Shown piece by piece: positions 15,575-25,182 of a stretch of 64,000 nucleotides of DNA. Under the pieces are notes generated by a model. It was not told where the DNA came from and ran no database searches. It was given only the letters and a program-made list of their open reading frames with translations. Numbering within the stretch: the stretch's first letter is position 1; each line of letters opens with the position of its first letter. This DNA is from an uncultured Oceanospirillaceae bacterium (GTDB lineage: Bacteria; Pseudomonadota; Gammaproteobacteria; Pseudomonadales; Balneatricaceae): positions 1 to 64,000 of the forward strand of contig CAKZPE010000051.1 of the NCBI GenBank assembly GCA_937138495.1, read 5' to 3'. A program made the position numbers and the translations under genes.

Positions 15575-15928
15575 TTACTGATTCCTGAACAGCGCATCTG
15601 CCGGGTTCGGGCATTGTTCGTCTGCTATTGCCATCACCTGTTGTTGTAATGCTTCGTTCTGGCTGATTTCCGGATACTTTGTTGTGAGTGCATTAAAGCA
15701 CTGGCTGGCAGCGTTCATGACGCTCATCATTTCCCCCTGTGCTGTGATAAGCGCGCTTGTATCTCCGGATGCCTGGGCGGCATTCAGCATTTCTATTGCC
15801 AGCTCGATCTGTGCGTAAGGCGCTTCCATACAGGTACAGACGTCATTAGCGGCCTCGTTCAGGTCAGGTGAGGCCCATACAATGCCAGAGAAAGATGTGA
15901 TTATTAATATATTCAATGAATTATGCAT
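15575..15928 (-). CDS. Small exported protein, intact paralog
   Basis: 117 residues with a signal peptide (hydrophobic core to about residue 19, cleavage near VWA) and a helical mature domain with three cysteine positions (VCTCMEAP, SQC, EQC). The broken copy at 10684-11037 shares the same length and most residues (LNAAQASGDT, VMAIADEQCPNPADALF). Function unknown. Periplasmic location likely. GGAGCGGAAA lies just before the ATG. Confidence 0.65.
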   Translation of the reverse strand: MHNSLNILIITSFSGIVWASPDLNEAANDVCTCMEAPYAQIELAIEMLNAAQASGDTSALITAQGEMMSVMNAASQCFNALTTKYPEISQNEALQQQVMAIADEQCPNPADALFRNQ

Positions 15929-16320
15929 TTTCCGCTCCTTTTTCTGAGTATTTATTAATTGGTGTTGTGTAATGGCTCCTGAAGATTTGTTCAGGAAAAT
16001 CAGAGGAGCCAGGATGCTTTGTGTGGTTTATCTGTCTGTCATTTAGCGGCTTTTAATAGTGAAAAAAGGTGAGGCTGAATGATAAAAATCCCTGGTCTGA
16101 TGCGATTACTGCTTTTAAATGCAATAACCATTGTAGATGGCATTGGTCATATTGTTACGTCATCAAAGGTGTTGTCTGAAATATAAGTATGTTGCTCTGG
16201 CTAACAGAATTTCTCATAGCTTCTATATAAATTATCAAATTTACGGGTAGGGCCAGCAGGGCTATCATCAGGTTAAATTCGGCAAACAATAATAATCAGC
16301 CTGTTGTATGGCCCGTGCCT
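15929..16320. other. Gene-free stretch with a repeat remnant
   Basis: About 390 bases with no supported gene. Bases 16089-16157 resemble 11199-11268. It contains a near-hairpin (GGCTCCTGAAGATTTGTTCAGG with a later AGAGGAGCC) and the region upstream of the GlxA-type regulator at 16321. I could not identify a promoter with confidence. Confidence 0.4.
16089..16157. repeat. Repeat copy B
   Basis: Similar to 11199-11268: both contain GATTACTGCTTTTA or CTATTACTGCTTTTA followed by AACCATTGTAG and ATTGGT. No coding frame is kept in this copy, which makes it look like a remnant of the duplicated block. Confidence 0.6.
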
Positions 16321-17481
16321 ATGAATCTGTTATCTAAACCTGTGTATGTCAGTTCGTCTGTCAATTCCCTGCCTTTGCACCTGCCCCTGCTTTACCGTGA
16401 CCGGGATTTACCGCCTGTTGAGTCTAAGGGGGTGGTTATACGGCCTGCTTTTGGTAAAGAACCTCCTGAACAGAACGGGATGAATGCAGCTGTTGCGCCT
16501 CAGTGTGTACCGCAGGTGGCTGACTGTGTGCAGGAGATTGCGTTTCTGTTGTTACCGGGTACCGGCATGGCATGCCTGAGTGCAGCTGTTGCTGTGCTGA
16601 ATAATGCCAATAAACTGGCGGAGCAAACGCTTTATCGCTGGACGCTGTGTAGCCGGGATGGTCTGGCGGTGATGTCGGATGAAGGTTTTGAAGTGGGGGT
16701 TCAGCAGGGGATGCAAAGGCTTGACCCGGCCCGGCTGGATAAGCTGATTGTGTGTGGCGGGCAGGATTGTGATGATCAGCAACTGATGCGCTGGTTGCGT
16801 CAGGCGGGGAGCCTTAATCTGGATATCGGGGGTTTTGGTGCTGGCAGCTATCCGCTGGCCCGGGCCGGGTTACTGGATGATTACGCCTGTACAACTCACT
16901 GGGAGTATCTGGCGGCTATGCAGGAGGAGCATCCGCGTCTGATGCTCAGTTCGCAGTTGTATGTGGTGGATAAGGACCGTTTCAGTTGTGCGGGTGGCAG
17001 TGATGTGCAGGATTTATTGCTGCATTTTGTCGGTGAAGAGCAGGGGCAGGCACTGGCCAGAGCGATATCCGACAAGCTGGTGTGTTCTGGTCGGCCTTCG
17101 GGTGATACGCAACGGGGTGCCCGGCGTCAGCCGTCTGTGTATCTGCCGGCCTGTTTGCAGGATGCCATTCTGCTGATGGAGTCGAATATTGAGGAGCCGC
17201 TGAGCCTGCAGGAGATTTCAGATTTGCTGGGAATTTCCCGCCGGCAGGTGGAGCGGCTGTTCCGTAAGTATCTGGATAGCCAGCCATCCCGTTATTACAT
17301 GGAACTGCGGTTGAACCGGGCAAGGGATTTGCTGCAGAAAACCAGTAAGAGTATTACTGAAATTTCCATTGCCTGTGGGTTTTCCAGCACCTCACACTTC
17401 AGTAAAAATGTGAAAGATCAGTTTGGCTGTTCGCCTAAGTTACTGGGCCGGAAGCTTAAGCTGGCCAGTGCGAATTTCTGA
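16321..17481 (+). CDS. GlxA-family AraC-type transcriptional regulator
   Basis: 386 residues from the ATG at 16321 (a GTG six bases earlier is also possible). After an N-terminal extension of about 65 residues comes a DJ-1/PfpI-like domain (EIAFLLLPGTGMACLSAA, about 65-235) and an AraC DNA-binding domain at about 285-380 with both HTH helices (LSLQEISDLLGISRRQVERL and ITEISIACGFSSTSHFSKN). Where amidotransferase-type members have a cysteine, this reads GFGAGSYPLARAGLL, so the domain is a ligand sensor rather than an enzyme. Relatives (GbdR, CdhR, ArgR) control betaine, carnitine or arginine use. The target here is unknown; it converges with the efflux operon with a five-base gap. Confidence 0.85.
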   Translation: MNLLSKPVYVSSSVNSLPLHLPLLYRDRDLPPVESKGVVIRPAFGKEPPEQNGMNAAVAPQCVPQVADCVQEIAFLLLPGTGMACLSAAVAVLNNANKLAEQTLYRWTLCSRDGLAVMSDEGFEVGVQQGMQRLDPARLDKLIVCGGQDCDDQQLMRWLRQAGSLNLDIGGFGAGSYPLARAGLLDDYACTTHWEYLAAMQEEHPRLMLSSQLYVVDKDRFSCAGGSDVQDLLLHFVGEEQGQALARAISDKLVCSGRPSGDTQRGARRQPSVYLPACLQDAILLMESNIEEPLSLQEISDLLGISRRQVERLFRKYLDSQPSRYYMELRLNRARDLLQKTSKSITEISIACGFSSTSHFSKNVKDQFGCSPKLLGRKLKLASANF

Positions 17482-17486
17482 GAGTT

Positions 17487-18158
17487 TCAGCGTTGCTTCA
17501 GGACATACCCCTTTCCCGGCAGGGTATGAATCAGTGGCTGGCTGAAGGACTTGTCGACCTGTTTACGCAGGTGATACAGGTGGACTTTCAGAGCATTCGT
17601 ATCCGGCGGTTCATCTGACCATATGGCCTGTTCCAGTGTTTCCCGGGTAACAATGGCAGGGCTGGCCCGCATCAGAATTTCCAGCAGGATGAACCCTGTG
17701 GGGGATAGCTTTAGCGGTTGCTGCTGCCGCCAGGATTTTCGATTATCCAGATCCAGCTGAAGATCTTCCACCTGAAGGGTACGAACCTGGCCGCTGTGCC
17801 ATCTGGCCAGTGATTTCACCCGTACCGTTAGCTCTTCCAGTGCGAAAGGTTTGACGAGGTAGTCGTCGCTGCCGGCGGTGAAACCAGCCACTTTATCGTC
17901 CAGAGTGTCCCGGGCGGTCAGCATCAGTACCGGGGTTTTGATGCCCTGGCTGCGCAGTTCCCTGCAGAGGCTGAGACCATCCAGCCCCGGTAACATCAGA
18001 TCCAGCAGCAGTACATCGTATTGATTATTGCTGGCCATTTTCAGCCCGTCAGTCCCATTGCTTGCGTGTTCAACACTGATTGATTTCAGGCGCAGGTATT
18101 CACAGATGGAGTCTGCAAGGTCCTGATCGTCTTCAACCAGCAGGGCGGTGAGTGTCAT
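17487..18158 (-). CDS. OmpR-family response regulator (second regulator of the RND operon)
   Basis: 223 residues: receiver domain with acidic pocket EDD (9-11), phospho-acceptor D53 (LLDLMLPGLDG) and K103 (DDYLVKPF), then an OmpR-type winged helix ending HLYHLRKQVDK and GKGYVLKQR. Its start overlaps the RND gene stop by four bases (ATGA), so it is the last gene of the efflux operon. It has no kinase of its own nearby; the kinase at 23953 is paired with a different regulator at the other end of the operon. Confidence 0.9.
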   Translation of the reverse strand: MTLTALLVEDDQDLADSICEYLRLKSISVEHASNGTDGLKMASNNQYDVLLLDLMLPGLDGLSLCRELRSQGIKTPVLMLTARDTLDDKVAGFTAGSDDYLVKPFALEELTVRVKSLARWHSGQVRTLQVEDLQLDLDNRKSWRQQQPLKLSPTGFILLEILMRASPAIVTRETLEQAIWSDEPPDTNALKVHLYHLRKQVDKSFSQPLIHTLPGKGYVLKQR

Positions 18159-21100
18159 TCTGTTGCCTCCGCAATCTGAGGGTGTGTGGGCAGTGGCTGT
18201 TGAGCTTTTTGCTTGCTGGTTTTCCTGACGCGGAAATCTTCACTGATCATGACCAGTACCGGAATCAGGACCAGAGTAATCATGGTAGCAAACAGAATGC
18301 CGTAACCCATAGCAACGGCCGCAGGAATCAGAATCTGGGCACTTTCTGAAGAGTCCAGTATCAGGGGAACCAGTCCCACATAGGTGGTAACAGAGGTCAG
18401 AATAATGGCTCGCATCCGGCTGCAGCAGGCGCTTACCATGGCCAGCTTTACGCCTTTGCCAAGGCTGCGGTTTTCGTTGAAGCGGCTGATGAGTAGCAGG
18501 CTGTCATTAACCACCACGCCAGACAGCGCAAGGATGCCGAACATCGCCAGAATGCTCAGGGGCAAGCCGTGCAGCCAGAGGCCCAGCAACGCACCGATGA
18601 TGCCAAAAGGGATGGCAGCCATGATCAGCAGAGGCTGGGTATAGGACTTCAGCGGAATGGCCAGCAGGGCATAGATGGCCAGCAGGGCGACCGCAAAAGC
18701 GATGACCAGTGAGTCTGTGGACTCTGCTTCTTCCTGGGCTTCGCCACTGAGGACGATGCTCAGCCCCGGGTTATCCTGCCGAAGTTGTTGAAAGAGTTCG
18801 GTTTCCAGTGCCGCGAGAATGTCGTTGGCATCGGCAACCTGCTTATTCAGGTCGGCGGTGATGACGGCTACCCGGCTACGGTCGGTGCGCTCGATTTCCC
18901 GGGCGACATAGCCGGATGAAATATCTGCCACTGCCTGTAGCGGAATGGCCTGACCGTCAGGGGTACGGATATGGGCGCTGTTGAGGTCATCGGCGCTGCG
19001 GCGCTGTTCGTCCGGGTAGCGAACCCTTACTTTCACTTCGTCTTTACCGCGCTGAATGCTCTGTACTTCATAGCCCTGATAAGCTTGCTGGATTTGCTGT
19101 GCCAGCATGGCCGTAGTCAGCCCCATAGCCTGACCTTCCGGGCGCAATTGCAGGTCGATCTGGGGCTGGCCGGCCTTCATGCTGTTCTGTACACCGGAAA
19201 CACCGGCGTAGTTGCTCAGTGCATGTTGCACCTGGCGGCTGGCGGTTTGCAGGGTGCCGGAGTCGGTTGCCCGTAAATCGATGCTGATGTCGGCTTCGTC
19301 TTCATGGTCGGTAATGAAGCGCAGCCGCCTTACAGCCTCAAGTGCAGGGGTTGCCGTTTCCCAGCGTTCGGCAATCAGGTTGGTTCCGAAGGGGCGGCCG
19401 CTGAGGGGAGACAGTTCTGCCGTCAGGGTGGCACCGGTATCAGTGGTCAGCAGGGAAAGACTTTGGATGGGTGCCATATCCAGATGGAATTCATCCTGCA
19501 GTTGCTGGCTGATGCGTTGTCCGGCCTGTTCAATTTCCAGCGCCTGTGACTGCACCAGCCCATAGCCGGCTTCGTCTTCCAGTGTCAGGGAGACCTGGAT
19601 GGTGTTTTCCGGAATGTCCGGGAAGAACACCGAGCGGATCTGTCCGGAGAGCACCATGCCGGTGACCAGAATAAACAGGGTAATAGCCATTAGCAGTGTG
19701 GCGTAGCGTAGCTTCAGTGCCTGATGAATAAAGGGCCGGTACAGGTGTCTGATCCAGTAATTCAGGCCCTGACTTATTTTGCCCTGAAGCCAGCGCCAGC
19801 CTCTGGCCAGTGGATTTTTGCTGCCGGATGAATGCATTCGCAGGTGAGCCAGATGGGCGGGCAGAATCAGCTTGGATTCGATCAGGGAGAAGATCAGGCA
19901 GAACGCTGCGGCGTAGGCGAACATGGCAAAGATTTTTCCCATTTCACCTTCCACCAGAGATAACGCCATGAAAGCGGCGACGGTGGTCAGTACTCCGAAT
20001 ACAGTGGGAACGGTAACCCGCTGTGCGCCGCGGATGGTGGATTCGATGCTGGCACCGTGCCGTTCCCGTTCCGCGTAGATACTTTCGCCCACCACGACGG
20101 CGTCATCCACCACTATTCCCAGTGCGATGATAAAGCCAAAGGTGGTGATTTCGTTGAGGCTCAGGTTGTAAAAATTGGGCCCGAGCAGCAGCATGGCGCC
20201 GGCAAAAATCACCGGCAGGCCGGCGCCGACCCAGAAGGCCACCCGGACGTTCAGCAGTAGGGAGAGCATCAGCATGACCAGCGCAATGCCCATCAGGCTG
20301 TTGTTCAGCAATAGCCCCAGCCGTTCGGTGATGTAGACGCTGCTGTCGTTCCAGACGCTGGTGTGAACATTGGTTGGCAGCAGTGACTGAAACGCCGCCA
20401 CTTCGGTTTTGACGTTTTCAGAGATCTGCATGATATCTGAGCTGCCGTACATCTGTACCGCCAGTTCAACCGCCGGCTGGCCGTTATAGCGGGTGATAAT
20501 GCCCGACTGGGCGTAGCTGTCGGATACCCGGGCAACGTCTCCCAGGGTGATCCGCTGGCCGTCACGGGTTTCACTGATCAGAATATTGGCGAACTCACGC
20601 TGGAAGTATTTGGGCTGATCGGCTTTGACGATCAGGGTGCCATTTTCACTGTAGAGTTCGCCGCCGGATTCTGTCACTGAGGCAGCGGCGATCCGGGCGG
20701 CAATGTCATCCAGGCTCAGCCCCATGGATTGCAGCAACTGTTCGTCTGCCTGAATGGTGATTTCCGGCGTGTGCCGGCCTTTGGTGACGACTTCTTCAAT
20801 GACCGGGTTGGCAAGCAACTGATCCCGGAGGCGCTTGGCGGTGTTTTGCAGGGTTTGCTGATCGGCGCTGCCGTAAATGTGCACACTGAGTGCGTCTTCA
20901 ACATCGAGCTGACGGGTGATGACCGGTTTTTCGGCCTGATCCGGCAGGGTGGTGATGCTGTCGATACGGTTTTTGACGTCCTGATACAGGGTGTCCAGAT
21001 TGTAGCCACTGGTCTGTTCAATGCTCAGTGAGCTGCCGCTGCCATCAGAGGTGCCGGATATCTGCTTAATGCCGGGCACGCCGTTGAGGGCTTCTTCCAG

Positions 21101-21322
21101 CTTGATGGTAACCCCTTCTTCGCTGGTCTGGGCGGAGCCGCTGTCATAGCTGACGGTGACGCTGATACTGTTGGGGGGCAGGGAGGGGAAGTCTTCCACC
21201 CGCAGGTTCATAGCGGTGAGGCTGCCGATCACCAGAATAGACACCATTAACAGGTTGGCAGCGACCGGGTTGCGGGCGAACCAGGCAACCCAGCCTTTAT
21301 TGACAGAAACGGAAGCATTCAT
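18155..21322 (-). CDS. RND efflux transporter, inner-membrane pump
   Basis: 1055 residues with the AcrB/HAE1 layout: 12 membrane segments and two large periplasmic loops. Membrane segment 4 carries the proton-relay pair in GIVVDDAVVVGE (D406, D407). The C-terminal half has ALSGVVVNDSLLL. It overlaps the adaptor gene at its start (ATGA 21319-21322) and the response regulator at its end. Exports hydrophobic or toxic compounds with the adaptor and outer-membrane genes upstream; the substrate is not predictable. The charged C-terminal tail is cytoplasmic. Confidence 0.92.
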   Translation of the reverse strand: MNASVSVNKGWVAWFARNPVAANLLMVSILVIGSLTAMNLRVEDFPSLPPNSISVTVSYDSGSAQTSEEGVTIKLEEALNGVPGIKQISGTSDGSGSSLSIEQTSGYNLDTLYQDVKNRIDSITTLPDQAEKPVITRQLDVEDALSVHIYGSADQQTLQNTAKRLRDQLLANPVIEEVVTKGRHTPEITIQADEQLLQSMGLSLDDIAARIAAASVTESGGELYSENGTLIVKADQPKYFQREFANILISETRDGQRITLGDVARVSDSYAQSGIITRYNGQPAVELAVQMYGSSDIMQISENVKTEVAAFQSLLPTNVHTSVWNDSSVYITERLGLLLNNSLMGIALVMLMLSLLLNVRVAFWVGAGLPVIFAGAMLLLGPNFYNLSLNEITTFGFIIALGIVVDDAVVVGESIYAERERHGASIESTIRGAQRVTVPTVFGVLTTVAAFMALSLVEGEMGKIFAMFAYAAAFCLIFSLIESKLILPAHLAHLRMHSSGSKNPLARGWRWLQGKISQGLNYWIRHLYRPFIHQALKLRYATLLMAITLFILVTGMVLSGQIRSVFFPDIPENTIQVSLTLEDEAGYGLVQSQALEIEQAGQRISQQLQDEFHLDMAPIQSLSLLTTDTGATLTAELSPLSGRPFGTNLIAERWETATPALEAVRRLRFITDHEDEADISIDLRATDSGTLQTASRQVQHALSNYAGVSGVQNSMKAGQPQIDLQLRPEGQAMGLTTAMLAQQIQQAYQGYEVQSIQRGKDEVKVRVRYPDEQRRSADDLNSAHIRTPDGQAIPLQAVADISSGYVAREIERTDRSRVAVITADLNKQVADANDILAALETELFQQLRQDNPGLSIVLSGEAQEEAESTDSLVIAFAVALLAIYALLAIPLKSYTQPLLIMAAIPFGIIGALLGLWLHGLPLSILAMFGILALSGVVVNDSLLLISRFNENRSLGKGVKLAMVSACCSRMRAIILTSVTTYVGLVPLILDSSESAQILIPAAVAMGYGILFATMITLVLIPVLVMISEDFRVRKTSKQKAQQPLPTHPQIAEATE

Positions 21323-22506
21323 GGCTGGCGCTCCCCGCTGACGGCGGCCAGCGTGCCGGTCATGGTTTCATCACCCACCGCCTGTACCTTCATTCCGGCC
21401 AGATAGCCGGATACCGGTTTGCGTACCAGGCTGATCTGTTCCGGCAGGTCGCCTCTGGATACATAAAGTGTATCGCCGTGACTGAACTGCACGGTGCGGG
21501 CTGCCCGTTCAAGGGTGTTACCTGTGACGTACCAGAGGTAACCGTCGGCGGTCAGGGCGGTGGCCGGCAGTGCAAACAGGTCCGGGGTTGCCAGCCCTCT
21601 GAGCTGAGCCTGTACAAAGCTGCCAAATAGCAGTGGCTGCTGTTGGCTGAGCGGGTGTTCGACACTGATAGTCAGGCTCCGTAACCGGGTAGATACATCG
21701 ATGTTGTTGGATAAGCGTTCGATTTTACCCTGCCAGCGAACGCCGGGCAGGTTGCGGCTGAGCAGTTCAACGCTTTCTCCCCTGGGATCAGCAGGGAGCT
21801 GTTGCCACTGGCTGGCGGATAGCGCCAGACGGATTTCCGCCCGGCTGCTGGTTTGCAGGCTGGCGACAGTATCGCCCTGATTCAGGTAGCTGCCGGTAGC
21901 CGTCAGCCGTTCAGTAATCAGGCTGTCGGCCGGTGCTTTAATCCGGGTTTGTGCCAGATTACGCCGGGCTTCACTCACGGCGGCCCGAGCTGCACTGTAG
22001 CGGGCGTTGGCTGCCGCCAGCTGAGGCTCACGTAATAGCAGAGGGCCGGGTTTTTCGCTGATACCGGCCCGCTTCCAGTCTTGCAGGGCCTGCTCCTTTT
22101 GCCGCTGTTCCTGCTGCAGTGCAAGTCTGGCTTCAGCCAGGGTTTGCCGGGCGCTGGCCAGCTGAGCTTTATAACCGGTGGGGTCGATGTGAATCAGTTC
22201 AGCATCTTTTTGCACCAGCCCGCCGGCAACAAATGCCGGATTACGCCAGATAACCTTACCGCTGACTTCAGTTTTCAGACTGATCTGATCGGTGGCCTGA
22301 ACTTCCCCGAATGCCTGAATGCTGCTCATGTATGTAGCGGCGGTTACTGGCAGAACGGTCACCCGGGGCGCCGGAACAGCCTGTTCCTGGCGTACCGGTT
22401 CCGGCTGGTTACTGACGGCATAGCGGGTGTACACAATTGCTGTTGGTACGGTGATGAAAGCGAGAGCCGTATATAAAAGGGTCTTGCGGTGTTGTTTCAG
22501 TGTCAT
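21319..22506 (-). CDS. RND efflux periplasmic adaptor (HlyD/AcrA family)
   Basis: 395 residues with an N-terminal membrane anchor (about 8-28), lipoyl-like halves (SLKTEVSGKVIWRNPAFVAGG and the later IKAPADSLITERLTATGSYL), an alpha-helical hairpin between them rich in Ala/Gln/Glu, and beta-barrel and membrane-proximal domains after 230. No lipobox, so anchored by the N-terminal helix. It joins the RND pump to the outer-membrane channel. Starts two bases after the OMF stop and overlaps the pump gene, so strict co-expression is expected. Confidence 0.9.
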   Translation of the reverse strand: MTLKQHRKTLLYTALAFITVPTAIVYTRYAVSNQPEPVRQEQAVPAPRVTVLPVTAATYMSSIQAFGEVQATDQISLKTEVSGKVIWRNPAFVAGGLVQKDAELIHIDPTGYKAQLASARQTLAEARLALQQEQRQKEQALQDWKRAGISEKPGPLLLREPQLAAANARYSAARAAVSEARRNLAQTRIKAPADSLITERLTATGSYLNQGDTVASLQTSSRAEIRLALSASQWQQLPADPRGESVELLSRNLPGVRWQGKIERLSNNIDVSTRLRSLTISVEHPLSQQQPLLFGSFVQAQLRGLATPDLFALPATALTADGYLWYVTGNTLERAARTVQFSHGDTLYVSRGDLPEQISLVRKPVSGYLAGMKVQAVGDETMTGTLAAVSGERQP

Positions 22507-22508
22507 GG

Positions 22509-23891
22509 TTAAACTCCCATACCCAGCGCCAGCCCCAGTGTAATGCGGTTGGTCTGCCGGGCCTGTTGAATCTCAAGAAGCCGGATGCGGTTGTTAAAGG
22601 CGTTTTGCTGGGCGCTCAGCAAGTCCAGAATGTCACTCAGGCCACTGCGGTAACGGGCCTGATAGTGCGCAAGACTGGCTTCAGAATGTTGCACCGCTGC
22701 CTGCAGCTGAATTTGCCGGGTGGCCAGTGAGGTTTCCTGACCCAGGGCGGTTTCCACTTCGTTAACCGCATTGAGCAGGGCCTGCTGATAGCTGAGGTAG
22801 CTGCGTTCCGCCTGCAGGTCAGTAATGTCTGCGTCTGCCTTTAAGCGGCCCGCATTGAACAGGGGGGCGGTGAGCTGGCCCAGCAGGCTCCAGGCGGTGG
22901 AGCCGGATAACAGATCTCCCAGATTTCCTGCTGAATTACTCAGGCTGGCGGTGAGGCTGAAGCCGGGCAACAGTTGTTTGCGGCTGGCACGGGCAAGCGC
23001 ATCAGATGCTTCAATGGTCAGCAGGGCGGCCTGCAGATCCGGTCGGTTCGCCAGCACTTCGGCGGGCAGGCGGGTGGGGGGATTGCTCACTGGCGGGATT
23101 GTTTCCGACAGTGTCAGTGAGCTGATCAGACTTTCGGTGCCGGCTTTGCCCTGCAGGGCGGCCAACTGACGCCATGCATTTGCCTGATTTTGCTGCCGGG
23201 CAGCCAGGCTGGCACGGGTCAGTGCAGCGTTGGCCCGGGCGGCTTCAAGATCTGCCAGTGAGTTACTGCCGTTAAGGCCGCTGAGAAAACGTTCCCGGAT
23301 GACCCCTTCGGTATCAACCAGGCTGTTCAGCCACTGAGTTTCGGCGTGAATAATCCGGGCGCGCATCTGAATATCCAGCCAGCTCTGAATGGTCCGGGCG
23401 GCCAGTGAATCTCTTGCGGCGCGGTAATCCAGTGCGAGGGATTCGGTGGTGGCATCTGCTGCCCGGCTGCGGTCGGCCAGCCGTCCCCAGACATCTGCTT
23501 CCCAGCTGAGGTCCAGCGAGAGGGTGTGGCTGGTGGCGGTATCTTTTTTGCGGTCAGCATTCAGATTCAGGTTCAGCACCGGCAGTGTAGCGCCAGCCTC
23601 TTTGTGGCTGATCAGCCGCTGTTCCTGCAAGCGGATGGCAGTCTGGCGAAGGTCATAGTTGGCTGCCAGGGTTTGTGTGACCAGGCTGTTTAGCTGCCGG
23701 TTGTTGATCAGGTCCAGCAGTTGGCTGGTCAGCGGTTGTTGCGTGGCCGGTGCAGATTCCTGCCATTGTGCAGGTACCGCCAGTGCCTGAGCGGTACGTT
23801 TATCCGGGAAGAGTTGCAGGCTGCTGCAGGCTGACAGAATCAGCGTGGTTAAGATAACACCGGCGCGGTGAATGTAGGTGTGTCTGGACAT
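22509..23891 (-). CDS. RND efflux outer-membrane lipoprotein (NodT/TolC family)
   Basis: 460 residues. A lipobox (LILSACSS, Cys at 22) follows a short signal peptide. Two OEP repeats are visible: the first with LRQTAIRLQEQRLISHKEAG and SWEADVWGRLADRSRAA, the second with LLPGFSLTASLS and YLSYQQALLNAVNEVE. NxxRPDLQAALL (LANRPDLQAA) is the usual domain junction. The protein forms the trimeric channel for the tripartite pump. Confidence 0.9.
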   Translation of the reverse strand: MSRHTYIHRAGVILTTLILSACSSLQLFPDKRTAQALAVPAQWQESAPATQQPLTSQLLDLINNRQLNSLVTQTLAANYDLRQTAIRLQEQRLISHKEAGATLPVLNLNLNADRKKDTATSHTLSLDLSWEADVWGRLADRSRAADATTESLALDYRAARDSLAARTIQSWLDIQMRARIIHAETQWLNSLVDTEGVIRERFLSGLNGSNSLADLEAARANAALTRASLAARQQNQANAWRQLAALQGKAGTESLISSLTLSETIPPVSNPPTRLPAEVLANRPDLQAALLTIEASDALARASRKQLLPGFSLTASLSNSAGNLGDLLSGSTAWSLLGQLTAPLFNAGRLKADADITDLQAERSYLSYQQALLNAVNEVETALGQETSLATRQIQLQAAVQHSEASLAHYQARYRSGLSDILDLLSAQQNAFNNRIRLLEIQQARQTNRITLGLALGMGV

Positions 23892-23952
23892 CGGGTTTCA
23901 GTCGGTTTGTTGCAGATGTCACAGTTATATCCGTCAGCGGGTCAAAAAGCGG

Positions 23953-25179
23953 TTAAGAAAACTGAATATGTACCTGACTGCCTTTGCCGGTTTCTGAATC
24001 GACTTTGACTGACCAGCCGAATTGCTGGCAGATTCTTACCACGATGGATAATCCCAGCCCCTGTCCGCTGCTGCCTTCCAGGTAGGCCTGGCCCAGCTGT
24101 GGCAGCATCTCCGGTGGGAATCCGCTGCCGGTATCGGCGACTGTCAGTTGTTGTTTGTTCAGGCTGATCCGGATCTCGCCTACGTCAGTATGGCGAATGG
24201 CGTTTTCCAGCAAATTATTGAGCAGCACCATGAAGAGGGGGGGCAGAATCTGCAGTTGCGGGTCTTCTGTCTGTTCAAAGGTGATAGGCACGGCAGTGTT
24301 CTTCTGATGCTGTTCAACCAGCATGGTGCAGACATAGTGGCTGTCCAGACATTCATCGGACAGGCTGAGGTTTTCTTCCCTGCCCAGTAACAGAAAGGTT
24401 TCAATCAGTTGCTGGGTTTTGTTGTTGGCCCGGCGAATCCGCTGCAGGGCGGCAGGGTTGTCCGGCTGCACTTCCAGAATATCCAGTGCGCCGCGGATAA
24501 CGGCGGTAGGCGTACGCAATTCATGCGAGACTTCCCGGGTGAAGCGCTTTTCACGGATTAAAAACTGCTGGCTGCGGTCGTAGGCTTCCGCAAAAGAGTG
24601 AGCCAGGCGGCCGATTTCGTCGGGCCCGAAACTGTTGGTTTCACCGAACTGTTCATTCTTTTCCAGCCCTGTAATCCGTTCGTCCAGACGCAGTATTGGC
24701 CGGGCAGTCCGGCGGCCCATAAAAATACCGACGCCGACGCCGGTAACAGAAACGATCAGAAAGACAATTAACCCTATCTGGTTAAGCCAGCTGAGTATGT
24801 CCTGATCAATGTCCTGATTTCTGACGTTATAGACGATATAAAGAGGTTTTGACTGAAAGGTGGCTTTGGCCACATGCAGGTTCAGGTCTTCGATTTCATC
24901 AATGCCGGGGGGGAGCTGTGTGATGGTTTCTGCATCCGGGTGGCTGTTGATTTCGTCTCCCAGGTAGATACTCATTCCGGTGGGGAGCTGATCAAAGTTG
25001 CCCCGCTGTAAGTAGTAAGTTTGTTGCCGTTTCAGCTCAATCCCTACTTGCTGATTAAAAATAGTATCTTCTGAGAACAGCAGGAATAAGGCCAGCAGGC
25101 CCCAGTAGAATAGAGCCAGCAGAATACTGAAGCCGGAAAAGGCCAGAATCATACGGGTTTTAAGGCTTTTTATTATCAC
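23953..25179 (-). CDS. Sensor histidine kinase of the RND operon
   Basis: 408 residues from a GTG at 25179. Two membrane segments (about 13-35 and 133-155) bracket a periplasmic sensor of about 95 residues. HAMP-like region at 157-205, phospho-acceptor H219 in REVSHELRTP, N-box NNLLENAIRHTD, G1 VADTGSGFP and G2 GQGLGLSIV. It starts three bases after the response regulator stop (25183), so the two form a normal pair. The sensor is acidic and may detect a cationic ligand (inference). Confidence 0.9.
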   Translation of the reverse strand: MIIKSLKTRMILAFSGFSILLALFYWGLLALFLLFSEDTIFNQQVGIELKRQQTYYLQRGNFDQLPTGMSIYLGDEINSHPDAETITQLPPGIDEIEDLNLHVAKATFQSKPLYIVYNVRNQDIDQDILSWLNQIGLIVFLIVSVTGVGVGIFMGRRTARPILRLDERITGLEKNEQFGETNSFGPDEIGRLAHSFAEAYDRSQQFLIREKRFTREVSHELRTPTAVIRGALDILEVQPDNPAALQRIRRANNKTQQLIETFLLLGREENLSLSDECLDSHYVCTMLVEQHQKNTAVPITFEQTEDPQLQILPPLFMVLLNNLLENAIRHTDVGEIRISLNKQQLTVADTGSGFPPEMLPQLGQAYLEGSSGQGLGLSIVVRICQQFGWSVKVDSETGKGSQVHIQFS

Positions 25180-25182
25180 GGG

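Noticed and set aside
9131..16320. Integron cassette array (many small same-strand unrelated genes)
   Set aside because: By eye I found only an isolated GTTGGGC near 9124 and no paired RYYYAAC/GTTRRRY sites after the genes, and no integrase.
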